From Theristus sp. LFF4_11 (taxonomy: Eukaryota > Nematoda > Chromadorea > Monhysterida > Xyalidae): DNA of 64,000 nucleotides. How positions within the stretch are numbered: position 1 is the stretch's first letter; the number at the start of each line of letters is the position of its first letter. The stretch spans positions 92,598-156,597 of the forward strand of contig JASANC010003281.1 of the NCBI GenBank assembly GCA_030248135.1. Direction: 5' to 3'. The translations under genes were made by a program, and so were the position numbers. The notes beneath the pieces were generated by a model. The model searched no databases and had not been told where the DNA came from. It saw only the letters and a list, made by a program, of their open reading frames with translations. This document shows, one piece after another, positions 13,601-27,173 of the stretch.

Positions 13601-16600
13601 AGGGACGCGTCGTCGCATTCGTTGATCAGAGCTGAGATTGCGAAATTCGATGTTGAATCAAGCATTCGTTGATCAGAGCTGAGATTGCGAAATTCAATTC
13701 GATGTTGAAAAATTCGTTCTATGTTGAATGAAGTCCAAAGGCGCATTCATGAAGCAGCATTTGGTGACGCGTAGCTGTGTTAAAACATAGCTACGCGGTC
13801 ACTAAATACTGCTTCATGAATGCTCCTTAACTTTTTGGAAGGCACCGCGATTTTGAAAGTCATGGTTTTTTGGAGGATTTCTGTTTTTGAGACAAGACGA
13901 TACATCAATCAATGAATGAATCAAAAAAACGGCTGACACGAGATGTCACTGTTACGCACGAAAAAATCCGCGTCACGTTCAAGTCCTTTTCATTAAGTTT
14001 CCGAATTTTCGCTCACAGCACTCATTTAGTCTCCGCTGCTCATGTTGGTTTTTGAGCTCCATTCCAGAGCTGCTTGTTGCTCGCAAACCCACCATCGCAC
14101 GTTCGAATGGATGAATTCGAAAGTGGAACGAATTCGCGGCAAAGGTTTTGGAACGAACAATCAAGGATGGTTCTCCGATTGTGTGTTTCGTGAAAATAAG
14201 GTGACCCGGGGAACGGTACATTCCACAGAACATTGAAGCAACTGCGGAATGGAATGTATCGGCCGTTTTCATCACCCACAAAAAAACACAACCAACAGAG
14301 CACGGTAAAATGAGAGGACCCCCTACCACCAAAAAAAACTCCCAATCCAACTCCCACGCACCAACACAACTGCCCGTCTCGTGGTGTCTCGTGTGCCCAT
14401 CAGCGCAAGCGCACTGATTCACACCAGTGCCCGGCACCACGGCACGGCACTGCTCGTTCCGTCCCCGACAGTCGGAGTCATCCAAACATCCGCCCCGTTC
14501 TTGTTGTTGTTGTTCCCGTTCCGCGACGTCCTTGTGAACGGGTAGACTTTGCTGCTGATCATTTCGAGTTGCTCGATCCGAGGAACGTCGGTGCAGCACC
14601 TGATGGTTGTCGTCGCCGTCGCCGTCGTCCACGGATCGCTCCTTGCTCGTGGCCATTTGCATTTCGACGAGTTTCGGAGCGGGTATGCATTTCGCGGAGC
14701 CCGGCGGGCGAATGTGGCCCATTCGACACATGCACCGGGACGTGCCGGCAATCACCTGAGGAAAAAAGGGGGCAGGGTTGTGAAGTTGGACTTTACTGAA
14801 TCGCCGTTGTGAATGAGCCGATCAACCAGTAGTTTTCTTTTAGTAGTTGTAAACTTTCGAATCAGCAGGCGATTCGCCAGGTCTGTTGCCTGTGGTCAGT
14901 TCTATAAAAAGTGAATAGTGCTTGAAAAGTGAATAGTTCTACTCCAGGGTGTTCCAAAATTTAGACCTTGACAAATTCCGGTTGAATACTTGAATCACAA
15001 GTTTATCTTTGACCGAAGTTTTCCATTGATTGGATTGATATTTCTAATTTCGACGCAAAACTGTTTGTCTTTGAAGCTGATGTCTCGATTTTTTTGCAAA
15101 ATTTCTCAAAGACTAACTTTTGGAACACCCTGGAGTAAAAATGTTCACTTTTCAAACACTATTCACTTTTATAGAACTGACCACTGGCAGCAGTGCATTG
15201 TGACTCTTGGACCTCACAAGACTTGCTTTCGGACAAGTTCGTGCTTTCGGACAATCGAGTAAACATCGCCGCCAAAAACGGCGTATATGCGCCAAATGAC
15301 AAAAAAAAATTATGGGCGCCCTGCTCGATACGCTTTCCTGGGTCAGCCTGTTCAGATTCTCTGCTCCTCCAACCGTACAGTCGTCCAACCAGTCGCGCAC
15401 AAAAAAAACGCACAAAAATATCTCAACTCAAACTCCACAAAAAACTTCCCCAACCAACCAAGCACATCTCGTTCAGGTCCTCGCGGCACAAGTTCACGTG
15501 GTCACCGTTGCATGGGACCATCGGCGGTCCGGGCGCCGGTCTCACGGCCGCATCCGTCCGGGACGCGTTCCTCGGGCGCCGCCCGTCGGAGCATCGCTCC
15601 GCGCCGGGCACGTAGTCCTCCGGGAGCTCGTCCGAGCCGTCCTCGCAGTCCTTCGTTCCATCCTCGAGTTTGTCGAGTGCGACACACCGCGGCCAGCCGC
15701 AGGCGCACTCGAACTGTCGCAGGGTGCACTCTGAGTGAATATTCGAGTGTGTTCACTCATTCATTCATTTTATTTTGGAAGAATGCAGGGTTCTCCGCCA
15801 AAACTGTTAAGACAGCATGAGATACGGACTGTGTTTTTTCTCTGGTTTGTTTTTTTTTTTGGAAAGTTGGAGGTTTCTGTTTGTTGGCCTGTGTAGTGCT
15901 GCACCACTGGATTTTTGAATGAAATCACGAAACAACGCACAGCTGCGTTTTTCTCAGCTGAACTGATTCGCCAATGTCTGCTGTTCAACTGGATGTGAGA
16001 AACCTTAAAATGTGTTGTCTCGTGAATTTATTCAGTCGCTCAACGGTACACCTGTAAAACTGGCCTCTGGTGGTAAAGCGGCATTCATGAAGCAAGATTC
16101 AGTGACGCGTATCAATGTTAAAACACAGCTACGCAGTCACCAAACACTGCTTCGTGAATCCGGTTAAGATGTCAGTTCATCCTGCTTGAAGCAATTGTGT
16201 TTAGTTGGGCTTGAAGTTCTAGCTCGGAGTTTATCAGCATTTTATCACCATTCATTGTCCTCCATTTACGGTTCCCCAGTAAATGCCGTTTTCGAAGCCT
16301 TTGAAATTACCAAAATAATCCCATTCTTCGAATTAAGGATGACACTGGAGGGAATTCGGAAACAGTTTTTCAAAGGCACACTCTGTCAAGGTGTGCATAA
16401 TTCAATAAAATAATGAAGCTGATTAATGCGACAGATCATGATCCACCGCAGATTGAGGATGAAAACGATTTCACCTTTTTTTCTGGTTTCCAATTCTCTT
16501 GCACAGCCAAACCAAAAAATTTAAAAAAGATATCGTGTGTCTTTAGTTGCCGTCGCGAGACGGAAAATCAGAAAAAAATACTAAAATTTTCGCGCTTATC

Positions 16601-19600
16601 AAAAATGCGTGGTTAATAAATTAAGATTGACAGAGCATTGTCAGATTGTGACGTGATCTGCACAAAAAGGTGAATGTCATGTACCCCCTCTTGAATCCTT
16701 GACATGTGTTATTTTAAAACGAAATGGTTCAACCTTGACTTCCGGTTATTTGCAACTCGATTTTTTTCTCAGCATGTTTGTTTGATTCGATTAAATTTCA
16801 GGAATCAGTTCGGTGCTGTTTTGGTTTTCTTAAACGATTGGTGAAGTGAGTTTCAGAACATCAGCAAAGATGATTTTCAAAATTAACCACTCTAAAAAAC
16901 TGATTAACATGGTGACGAAGATAATGACCAATTTGATCAGTATCTTTATTAAAAAACCTAAATTTAAAAAAAAACCTAAATTTCTCAAAAAACCCCGAAA
17001 CTTCTCACGTTCATCGCTGCCGTCCGGACAATCGTCATGTTGATCCTGAAATCTCGACTCTGGAATGCACCGCGAACGATCGTGACAGAGAAAATGAGCT
17101 GCAGGACACGCTGAAAACAAATTTAATTGTTTAATGTTGCTTCAAAAATACTTTCTGGGGATAGATAACTCAAGAATTCTGCGGAAATATACTTTCGCAG
17201 TCGTATAGTCTCTACATCTTGCGCACATAAACCGTTGCCACAACCGAAACTTTCTGAGATGTTTTCGATCAATGTTTGTATGGGATGTATGTGTGAGTGT
17301 TGGTTGTTGGTTGTGTGGCTCAATTTCGATATTGATCTTCTCGCAGTATGACATGAATTTTATCGTCGATTCAATTGGTTTAAAAACAGTTAAAAACCAC
17401 AAGAAATTTTTTTTAACAAACGTTCATCCGACGCGTCACGACAGTCGACGTTGCCGTTGAGGTAGCGATCGGGTGCGATGCATTCGGAGCGATCCATGCA
17501 GACGAAAAAGTGCGCCGGACAAGCTGGAGAATGTTTTTTCGGTTGTTTTTTGTTTGTTGATTGCTTAAAAAATGAACTGACAAGAAAGCCAGTAAAATGG
17601 GCTGGCGAGTGCAAGAAGTCAACCCCTTGACCCTTTTCTTAATTTTGGTCTTGATTGCTGAAGTTCTTGACTGGTCAAGTTTTAACGCTGGATTGATATT
17701 TCCATTAACATGCCCGTTCAGAAACATGGCCTCTCATTTTTCTTCTTATGGTTCCACTGGATGGAACACCCTCAGGAAGAAACTGTCCGCTTTTCAGACA
17801 CTGCTCACTTTCGTTTCACCAGCTGTGAAAAACTTCCCTCATTGACTTATCTGAACAATCAATCAACTCCAGCGCCAGCGGTGAAACCCCCAATGCACCC
17901 AGTCTGGCTATTTTTTACAAAACAACCAAGCGATGTGTCCGAAATTTCGAAAATCACCTTCGTCAAAGCCGGACATGCAGTCGATGCTGCCGTCATTCAG
18001 ATTTCGCAGGTCCACGCATCGTGGTTTGCCGAATTTGCAGTCGTACTGCCAGATGAGACACTCTGAAATTGAAACAAAAGAAAAGTGAGGCAAAAAAATG
18101 TTGAATAGAGCACGAAATCATTCAGTTCCACCTGGACCTGAGCACTGCTTTTGTTCAATCAACATTTGCTTTCATGTGGTCCCATCCCATCATCGTTCCG
18201 CGCGCCTGTCCATGTCTGAGTTGCCTTGAATGCAATCCCTTCATTATCATTCTCATTTTCACACGATCTTAGCAAAGAGAACACAAACACCAAAACACAC
18301 ACACATTCACTTTCTTGACAGCCGTAAAATCTTTACTTGATATCCATGTCCACCATTTGGTAATATTTGTTTTGCAACCGGCGTGTGTTGTTGTGTCGTT
18401 TTTCTGCTCTGCTTATTTCAAGACATGAATAACTTATTGCTGTCAAAGGACCTATAAAACCAGCCCCCTATTGCCTCCGTGACACTTGCCCCCCGAGAAA
18501 GCCGTGTTATTACTTACTGGCAAAATTGTTTTTCGCATGGTTTTCAAAAAACCAAAGTTTCTTGTTTTTCAGGTGTCTAAAAATAATCTCTAAGATCTCA
18601 GATTTGAATAGGAAATAAAATTTGGCAATCGCATCATCCTAATTTTGACTTACGGAAAACTAACCGACGCCACAAAGTTGTTTTAGAGTTTGGACCACTT
18701 TATGATGTGCGAAAACCAAACAATAGGATCATCAATTATTGACCGACCGCAAGATCAAATCATAATAACGATTGCATTTTCACGAATAAACATTGCTCAA
18801 CCTTGGAAGAAACCTGGAGTTGCCATGTCACACCTGTTGTTGTTATCTTTGTGACCGCTTTGGCCAATAATAAATCATTCCTGAAATTCTTGTTTCATTT
18901 GATTGCAAAGTGTGACTGGAAAAATCAGCAAACTAAAAATTCCAACAGAACAAATTTTATTGTTGTGCCTCTTCTTGACAACAACGACAGCACTTCTTGA
19001 CTTCATCCGTTGAGAATTAGGAATAAATCTTTCCACCAAAAACAACAGACGAAAAAAACAAGAACGAAATGAAAATCATAAATAAATGAGCGACATCGTT
19101 TTTCTGCCCGCCCCCGCAATCGGTTCAAATTGTTTAACGTTTTTCTTTGTCCTTTTCTTGCCCATCACCAAGGTCGTTGAAATAAACCCTGAGGGGAAGA
19201 AAAAATCCGAAAATTCCACCACTTTCTTTCCTTAAAACCGAAACTGAAAATTCCTTTAAATTCCCTCCGATCCGATTGTATTGACTTCTGAGCGCTAAAT
19301 TAACATTTGCAAATTCATGCAAATCGATTCGTGTTTCGAGTTTTTGTTTCATCTTTTGTGTAAAAATAATGCCGACGTCGTCGTCTTGTCTTGTTGAACT
19401 GACATAATTTCGATTTCAATTGCATTTTTTGTTCGGTTGACTGACTACCGCATTTGTGCAGAGTGGGCGAGAATGAGAAATAATCTGATACATTCGCTGT
19501 TCTTTCGGTAATTATTGAATAAAAGCACCATTTTTTTGCGATTTGCATTTTTTGCAAATCTCGATCGATAAAAAAGGGTGTAGAAAACAACGATAGAAAA

Positions 19601-22600
19601 ACGAAACAGCGCGTTTTTTTGCAATTTTCATCACGAACAATGCATATATTACTTAAACAACGCCCAAAATCGAGTGTGAAGCAATCCTGCGAATTTTATG
19701 ACCAAAAACAAATTGTGGGAAAAACGGTTGCGCGCGCGCGGTTCTTTTTGTTTCTCCGCCAAAAACCCGCTCATCCGAAGGCGCAATTTCAGTGCGGGTT
19801 TTTTTTATTTTTTAGCTGCACAGGTGTCGGGGGATAAAAAAACTGACACAAAGACATTCAGCAAGATCCGAATAACTGAATTCTGACCGACAGATCGTGT
19901 TTTCACATGTTCGTTCTCAAAAAAAACTAAATGGATAAAAGTAATTAGCCCATTCTTAACGCGCTCTTTATAACATGAGGGCATCAAAATAACCCATCTT
20001 TCTTTTTTGTGATGTTCGTTTTTTTGCGTTCATCTCTGATTAGACAATAGAATGCATCCATGGAATCGGCCCATCCCATTTTTTTAATTCCAGTCCTCTG
20101 CGTCTGCAATGCAATAACAATTACACCCACTTGACCTCATGCGCTTTTTTTGTGGGAATAATTACCAATTCAAAATTTGGTGCATGTCTTTCTGTGGCGC
20201 GTGTTTGTGATCGGTAGTTGAAAATGATCAAAGAAAATTGTAGTTGCCCCGGTTTTTCAAAGTTGACTCTGATATTTTACAGGTTTGAAACAACCAGTTT
20301 AACATCATCGTAACAACCCTTTATTGAAACCGTTCTTAGCAAAAACCGTGTCAAATCTCCTTGCAGCAATAAATCAACAGTCGTTATGTGAACATCGCGT
20401 TTCACGCCGTTTTCGCACTGTACCTGTAGTCGCCCACAAAACGTTTTGTTTAGTTTTGATCGATTCACCAGATTATGTAATTTGTGATGATTCTCCTTCC
20501 ACATAACAAAATTCAGTCCAGACGGTCAGAAAAAACTCGTAGCTGTGTTTCGTTGTTGAATAAACAGAAATCGCAAAGAAAAACTGTATGTCCACAAATT
20601 GTTGCAATCAATCAACTGCACTGACTGGATTAAAAAACCTAACGAATCCCATTCAAATTGGCCGACTGTACGAACCAGAGGAAATGACCTCATAAAATTT
20701 ACACAGTCAAAAATCTTTACGATCCACAATGAAACCGTTTTCGGCCAGCTGCTGTGAATGCTTGGTGATAGATATCGAGCTGTTTTTGATTTGATTGCAG
20801 GACCACCTTGACACACACGCCACCACAGTCGAATAAAACAACACTGCAGTCTGCAACAAATATTTTTAATAAAAAGATTTAAAAAAAATTGGAATTCCAA
20901 AGCAGCGTCGTCTAGATGCGATTCTCAATTTGAAATGAATCCATTCAAAAACACTGAAACCCCTGCTCCACAAAAACCAGATTTTTCCAAAATTCCTGCC
21001 AAACGAACTGTGCCCGAGTCCCGAACTTGAAATTCCACGAAACACCACGTAACACGATTCCAAAGAAGGAAGGTGAACAAAACGATAAACAACCACCGAA
21101 CTATCAGACGTACTTAGCGAGAATTAACTCAATAATAGTTTCCTAAAGAGCGTTGGAATATTTGGAGTTTCTGACCGTGGGTCAGGATTTGGGATTTTTG
21201 TTCAACAGAACGATTTTGTACTTTACAGACTTGCCGCAGATTTGTTTCATTCACTTTCGATTTTCCGCGCAGCACATGCGGCCGCAATTTTCGGATTGCG
21301 TATATAGACTCGGGCGAGACTGCAACTTTAACCTTGAACATTTGCACACGACGTCGACGCTTTTTATTATCTGCTGCTTCGTTTCCTTATTTTTCATGTT
21401 CCGGCTATTTGATAGTGACAAGAAGATGAAAGAGAATGGATGAACTGAACACAAAATGCAGTTTAGGGATGTGGGAAGTCGGGATTTTTAACCTGAGAAC
21501 AAAAAAAACAACTAAAAATCGCTTCGGGTGCAGCAACTCAAAACAACCGCATTGTTGACAATGGTTCAATTTCAATGCACGCAAAAAACAAGATCAAACG
21601 CCAAGATACAGTGTAGATAACGTTGAAAAATTACTTTTTGCTTCATTACAAAACTTTTTGTTGTTCAATCAATGGAAACTGCCCCCTTCCCTCCGAAAGA
21701 AAAAAAATTGAAACGAACCTTCGTCACTCGCGTCGGGGCAGTCTGAGACTCCGTCCTGAAACTTCATCCGAGGTATGCAAATCCGGGGATCGGATCGGCA
21801 CGGGAAATCGTTCGTGTTGCAATCGTGCGCTGATTGGTTAAACGCTGAAAAAAAGAAATTTCATTGAGTTGTGTGAAACAAGCTGCTTGGTTACGGTTAC
21901 TTGTGTGCCTTCCACTGTCAAACGGTCATCATTTTTTATAGTCATTATTTTATTATTTTTCATGCTTAATTCCGACGGATGCCATTCATAAGTTTCGAAC
22001 AAATCTTTCAATGTTCAAATTCAATTCTCCATGTAGGAAACTTCTTGGAAACAAAAAATCCCGATGCGCACGCACAACACAGCGATAGGTCCACAATTTA
22101 TTCTTTGCACTGATCGCATAAAATCGTGTAATCGCATATCCAAACTTTCTGTATCTAATCAGAAAAAGTGAACGTGCGCGATGATTTTTGCTTTTTTCTT
22201 CTTCTGTTCAAACTTTTGTCACAAATTTAAGGTGAAAACAGTGATTGTTGGTGACATGCACCATCACACACGATCACGAAAAAAACAAAAAGACATACAA
22301 ATTTTCTGGGTTAAGAATCATCGTCGAATCCGAAACCGAAAGGAATCAAAAACACTATACAGTCGAGGCGAACGATATTACATCGTTACATTAAAAATGC
22401 TGGCTGCAGTCTAGTGGCAAACACAAGAAAAAGACAGAAACAAAAATACTTTTTTTTCAAATGTTGCGCGAAAATTCCGAAAAAAACAGAAACAAGAGCA
22501 AAAAATAAACTGACCAGCACAGTCGCACAGCGAGAATAGCATCGGAATTAAAATGACTAGAATAGAAGACACTGGTGAAAAAGAATTCCGCATTCGAGGC

Positions 22601-22761
22601 ATCGTCAGTGAAGGTCGCCTCAGAACGTTTGGCGGCGAGGTTCTCCTGACTTCAGGTCTTTTCAAAACTTCACCGTCGAAAATTCCCACTCCGGAACTGG
22701 AATTTCCGTGCTCAGCACCTTCCTGTTGCGTTTTCAATCTTCTTTTTCTCATATTTCGCAT
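1607..22761 (-). CDS. mua-3: MUA-3-like LDLa/EGF matrix receptor, 5' part (C-terminus beyond left edge)
   Basis: Multi-exon gene for a large extracellular receptor; in nematodes MUA-3/MUP-4 link epidermis and muscle to the cuticle. Exons in coding order: 22761-22515, 21844-21719, 18062-17958, 17523-17422, 17110-17009, 15730-15459, 14755-14362, 13631-13476, 13039-12887, 12631-12482, 11957-11811, 1762-1607. Together they give about 703 codons. Exon 1 has a hydrophobic stretch (SSILVILIPMLFSLCDCAG) serving as signal peptide or anchor. The first ATG is at 22761; a later Met just before the hydrophobic core is an alternative start. Exons 2-6 each carry an LDLa module ending in a DC..(D)..SDE-type calcium motif; exon 3 is degenerate (DCMSGFDE). 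Exons 6/7 together make one EGF, exon 7 holds a Gln/Asp-rich linker and another EGF, and exons 8-12 one EGF each of the NEC..NDCD....GF.D.SP..PGR.C type. Nearly all junctions are phase 1. No terminal exon is visible, so the gene should continue leftward. Assignment to MUA-3 rather than MUP-4 is inference. Confidence 0.85.
1763..4245. other. intronic DNA without recognised gene
   Basis: AT-rich, with an AAAT microsatellite near 3436-3455 and one CCAATCAGC motif (inverse) at 1874. Nothing else recognised. Confidence 0.5.
1829..1910. repeat. small inverted-repeat element
   Basis: AATATATGCAAC at the left and GTTGCATATATT at the right enclose about 58 bp that contain a CCAATCAGC motif (inverse orientation). 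Possibly a very short MITE, just 5' of the EGF exon at 1607-1762. Confidence 0.4.
4246..4315 (-). CDS. internal signal-peptide exon (alternative first exon of the MUA-3-like gene, or first exon of a separate gene)
   Basis: An ATG at 4315 opens 23 codons, MDWRAVLPQLIAVVLIKF followed by TDAQN, then one base and a GTGAGT donor. This has the charge-hydrophobic-polar layout of a signal peptide. It ends in phase 1, exactly the phase of the EGF exon acceptor at 1762, so it can splice to that exon in frame (G+GC gives Gly). It sits in the 10-kb intron between the EGF exons at 11811 and 1762. Either it is an internal promoter making a short secreted or anchored isoform without the LDLa modules, or the exon at 1607-1762 belongs to a second tandem family member. 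I favour the first, because I see no terminal exon for the upstream gene between 11.8 and 4.3 kb. Confidence 0.6.
4316..11810. other. long intron (or intergenic DNA) between the EGF exon at 11811 and the internal signal-peptide exon
   Basis: No exon recognised on either strand. AAC/AAG microsatellites at about 4900-4980. CCAATCAGC motifs at 5197, 5229 and 7253. Poly-G at 9676. The frames that are open here have no family resemblance. If the signal-peptide exon at 4246-4315 has its own promoter, it lies just upstream, around 4.3-5.3 kb. Confidence 0.5.
9676..9690. repeat. poly-G run
   Basis: Fifteen consecutive G, followed about 50 bp later by a GC palindrome (GAGCCCGGGCCCGGG). Intronic. Confidence 0.9.
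13616..13709. repeat. 47-bp tandem duplication over a splice acceptor
   Basis: CATTCGTTGATCAGAGCTGA and the following bases occur at 13616 and again at 13663. On the minus strand each copy contains the CTCAG acceptor and the first bases of EGF exon 8. Use of the upstream copy would add 47 nt and break the frame. Confidence 0.8.
13738..13830. mobile_element. TTAA-ended palindromic MITE, copy 1
   Basis: Near-perfect palindrome: GCATTCATGAAGCAG at the left and CTGCTTCATGAATGC at the right, with an inner GTAGCTGTGTT/AACATAGCTAC arm. It ends ...CCTTAA. About 93 bp, in the intron 5' of the EGF exon at 13476-13631. Confidence 0.85.
14894..15183. mobile_element. ~290-bp inverted-repeat element, copy 1
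   Basis: GGTCAGTTCTATAAAA...GTGAATAG at the left pairs with CTATTCACTTTTATAGAACT plus GACC at the right; a second paired block is CTCCAGGGTGTTCCAAAA versus TTTTGGAACACCCTGGAG. About 65 bp of arm each side. No ORF. In the MUA-3-like intron upstream of exon 7. Confidence 0.85.
15225..15360 (+). mobile_element. tRNA-derived SINE, diverged copy c
   Basis: Shares GTATATGCGCCAAATGAC, ATGGGCGCCCTGCTCGATA and CGCTTTCCTGGGTCAGCCTG with the bodies of the copies at 27495 and 39132. The tRNA head is barely recognisable. Confidence 0.5.
16077..16168. mobile_element. TTAA-ended palindromic MITE, copy 2
   Basis: Same family as copy 1: AAGCGGCATTCATGAAGCA at the left, GCTTCGTGAATCCGGTTAAG at the right, and a central GTTAAAACACAGCTACGC. 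About 92 bp in a MUA-3-like intron. Confidence 0.85.
17640..17822. mobile_element. ~290-bp inverted-repeat element, truncated copy 3
   Basis: Only the central GGATTGATATTTC segment and the right arm (GGAACACCCTCAGGA...CTTTTCAGACACTGCTCACTTT) are recognisable. Intronic, upstream of the LDLa exon at 17422-17523. Confidence 0.6.
18063..21718. other. intron between LDLa exons 2 and 3
   Basis: 3.7 kb of AT-rich DNA. No exon, RNA gene or clear repeat recognised. Confidence 0.5.
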
Positions 22762-25700
22762 CTTACAGTCCTTTTCGACTATCGAATCAATATCTGCCCG
22801 AAATACTGCCGAATCAATCCATTTTTTGCGATCAATGTGTGAATCGACAAATCAACAAAAGTTATGAGTCAGTGGAAGTCGGTTTTTGAAACTTTTTTGT
22901 TTTCTGAAAAGCGAATCATTACACAAGTCATATTTGAAGTGTGTAAAAAGCAATGAACCCGTAAATTACAGGAATTTGCTGAAGTACTTAATTCAGTGTA
23001 AGATAAAAAAATACAAATTTTCATAATTTCCGCCTTTTTCAGGCGCCATCGTGTCATCAATAAAGCGTTTCTGCACATGCCTGCACGAATGAGTAATTGA
23101 GGATTCAAAAATTATTGTAGTAGTTTCAAACGAAAAAATGTTATTGTCGACAAAACGTGCGTTTTTCAGTAATGCGCATCTCGAATAAAAAAAGGCGACG
23201 TGAAATGTCGCGAATGCACGACTTTTCGGGGGGCGGCGGTGGTGCGGCGGCACGAATGGTTTAGAGATGATTGAAAGATGGAACTGAATGAACAAAAAAA
23301 AACTTGTTGTACCCTCCTATCACCGAGTCCGAGACAATAAATAATGAATTTATGACAAAAAATCGTCGCTTTGAAACTATTAACTTCAGAGAAAAAAAAA
23401 CACCATCGATTTACGAATCGAATGAGTATGCTTGAAGCGCTGCGACGCGCGATCTTTTTTGTTTTGTTCAAACGCGTGAAAATATCCACGCACAAAAGCA
23501 ATAAATGATACTGAAATAATGAAAAATTTACACAATATATATGCTACGTGTCGATTTGATATGTTTGTTTACTTTAGTTTTCTGCTTGATTTGATGAATA
23601 AGTGTACAGGAGAGACACTGACTGACTGCCCACTAGATTTGCGGGCGAGCGGGGTTGTGAAGTCATGAAACAGAGGTGTTGAGTAAAAAGGGTGCAAAAA
23701 AACAGGTTGGTTTTTTCAGATGTCATTGAGTAGTGCAGATTTGTTGACATTTGGTTGGTTGGTCACAAAATTGTGTCTTGAAACGCAAAAATATAGACGA
23801 CAAAAACGAAAAAAGCAGATTACAAAGACAAAAGTGTGAAAGGCAACGAGAATGTTTCTGGTCATGAAGTTCAACGTGGAGAAACTTGCGGGAAAAAAGC
23901 TGGATTGACTTGAAAACGACAGATTTTTCGGTGCAAAAACATCCAGAAATCGAAAAACACCCGAATTTGAACGTAACAGAAAAAGTTGAACGTAACATTT
24001 TCCAAATCATTGCAGTAATCATTTGCGACCAGAAGCACTTCACTACAACTGGTGGAGCGGTTATTTCTGAAGTAGAAACACACACACAAACAAACAAACA
24101 AACATAACTTTTCCAGAAATGTGTGCGGTAATAAGTAATATGACGAGCATGAGTGTTATTCAGCAATAAATAAATGTAATCTGTTGATTACAAAATCATT
24201 CTTGACTGCTGAAGTTTTCTTTTTGCGCCGAAAACCTTTGCCCAACCGCGTTAATACAAAGGTCCCATAAGGACCTCGAGAACTCGAAAATTCTTTCAAC
24301 CGAGAAAAATAGGAGCGAGTTTAGTTTGTATATGTGACTACGGCAACATGAATAGAATACTTACATACATTTACATGTATCTTGAAATGTTACTAGCGAC
24401 GATGATAAAAAAATATGCATTTTGCGGTAAGATTTTTCAGAAGTCAAAAATCGGAAATTATTGTAGAAAAAAACAGCGATTATTATTAGTGGGAATTGCG
24501 GAATAATGGTGAAGAAAACGTTTGAGGTTGAGGGATCTATACGGGAAAGACCGAGTAGTGACTGAGAAGCAATGAAAATTATGTACTTAGACATTCACAA
24601 ACAGAACGAATGCAAAAATACACAAAAATGCTGATAAATAAGATACAATACCGGAGAATCAGTGAAAATAATCCAACAACAGATAAAAAAGTCGATTCTT
24701 GATCTCTGTACCTGTTTCTCTTGATGTATACAGGAGTGCAGCAATCGCTGAAGCATTAATAACTGGACATAATTTATTTCGCTACAGAGATTTTTTTGGA
24801 CAGAGCAGCAAAAAACGAGACTAAAAAGTGATTATCAATCAATGTAGAAACAGAAATCTACACTACTATAAAGCAGACAACAAGGAGGAATATTTCAGGG
24901 AAAAAACCAAAAGTTTACACACAAAACTCAATGAGGACTGGAACAACATGTGATGATTTGAAGCGACGTGCGTATAAAAACCCAAAGAAAAGTATTAGGT
25001 AATAGTAAGTTACCTACATGATGTGAGAACATGAATCTTAAGCAAAAGCATAATGATGAGAAAATAAAACAACACACTTAATTTATGACAATACATGAGT
25101 GAAAACAAACCTAATCAATGGTTACATGTTGGAACAGCGAGGCGACACAATGATGATCGAAATGAAGAAGAAGAAAGATCGATTCACGTCTGAAGCGGAT
25201 AACGACCGCATCTCGATATGGCGTGTTTTCGTTTTCTCTCTTCCGCAAACGTACGTGGAAGTAAAAGTATGTCTGCAGAAACCAGAAAGGTACACAAAAG
25301 ACGAAATCAACACATACACCTGAACGTGTTTTAAGACAAGAGAAAACTGAAAATTTATATACCGCATTCTCATGACAACACCAATAAAAATTACATGCAC
25401 CACCAGTCCACTGGTCGTCTGACATCGCCACCGTGCATAATAATTACGAAACACACACGCCCCAGCCCCGGCTCGGCCGACACGCGCGCGCGAAGACGAC
25501 GACGACGTTGTTGTTGTTGTTTTTTCTTTTCCATTTTTGAGATTTACATTTTTTTCTCGTCAATTTTTCGATACAATACACCATTACTCGCTTGTAGTTT
25601 TCGATGATTCTTCTTCTCAGGTTTCTGGTGATCTGACCGGCGAGTGCGAAGCGAGGTGTGCTGCCTGCTCGATGATGCCAAAAAACATTCTCCTGCGCAC

Positions 25701-27173
25701 CCCTCCCGCCACCACCATCTGTGACTCGTGAAGGTCGTGTATAGTACTGCCACATCGCCAAACGCATCTTACGGAGACCGGACATTTAACATGAATTTAT
25801 ATGTTATATCGTGGTTTTTTCCTCTTAGTCCAATGTATGTGTTGTTTGCTTTATTTTATGTATTAAGGTATAGATATTGTGAACAAGTGTGTGCAGCCCT
25901 TAAACCTTTTGCCCCGCCCCGCCCCACCTATTCTTGTTGTGTGCATGTGACCAGGGGAGCATCAACCGTCCGCGTTGTCAGTGGAATTTTGTATATTTAC
26001 GGTTGAAAAAAGTGTTGAACCACATCTGTTAAGGTGTTGTCGCTGCGCTGTGTAAAGTTTTGCTGTTGATTTTTATCTCCACCCGTCGTCCGAAAAGGCA
26101 GCGATGATCTATTCAAATACGTTTCAAACAAATCGCGCGATTCTTTTGATAAAAGAAAACAATAAAAGCGTTGGAATTGTCTGTGAAAACAGATTACGCA
26201 ACCGCGCGCATGGTTTTCAAAACTTCAACATTTTCACACAAAACAAAGATCACTATTGACCAAAGATGCATGACTGACCGACCTGACTGACCACATTGCG
26301 GCACCCGGTTGGTCTGGTGTTTTTGCACCTTCACATCTCCTAAAAAACGAATGAAAAAACACAAAAACGACTTTCAAAGAATGGAATGACGTCTGCGCGA
26401 GTGAACGCTATCCACACCTGTTGTTGTTGGTGACAGTGATGGGTACCTGAAAAATCAAAATCATGATTTGAATTTTTTAGCAATAAAAAAACGAATCATT
26501 GATTGTGCGGCAACCATCTATCTTGGTAATTTTTACTGTCGACGAAGACAGATTTCTTTTTTCTCGTCTAAAATCATCAAATTTAAGAATGCCGATCACT
26601 GAAAAAGCGTACACACGTTTCTGATCTCCTTTCAGACTTGATCTAATGTTGTTCATTTTGAGTTCTGGTTTGTTTCTCATTTAGAATGGACGAAATCGAT
26701 GAAGGAATTTTGAATTCTGTAAACAACCAGTTTCAAATATAGTCCACATCTGATTAATTTACAGTACTGATCGAAACATGGAAAGAATGAAATCAAATGA
26801 CCACATGGAGTTTGCCAGCGTGCAAAAAGAGAACAACTTCATCCCAAAATGCAACTGGTCGTGTCCGGGATTTATAAAATTGTCTAAAAAGTTATATTAA
26901 AAATGCAGTTTCAATTTAAAACTTTGACATGTGGACAAAGAAAAGTGAAAGAGACCATCAAAACAGAAATCTGCTTTGTGTCCGTGACTCATTACTGCTT
27001 TGACTAATCAGTAAAAGGAAGGTGCATGAGGGTAAATGCAAAAACATTGTTTCAACGCACAAATCCGTGTGAAACGCTAGTAAATGGCTGTTTTTAATTG
27101 GCTGAAGCTTCCATCACCATGGCTTTATTCCTAGAGGGCGTACGGCTCTCTTTAGTTGGTCGCCAAGAAACAC
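22762..27173. other. intergenic region between divergent MUA-3-like and phosphatase genes
   Basis: 4.4 kb that should hold both promoters and 5'UTRs. A GAC/GTT microsatellite is at about 25494-25520. No convincing coding sequence. Confidence 0.5.
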
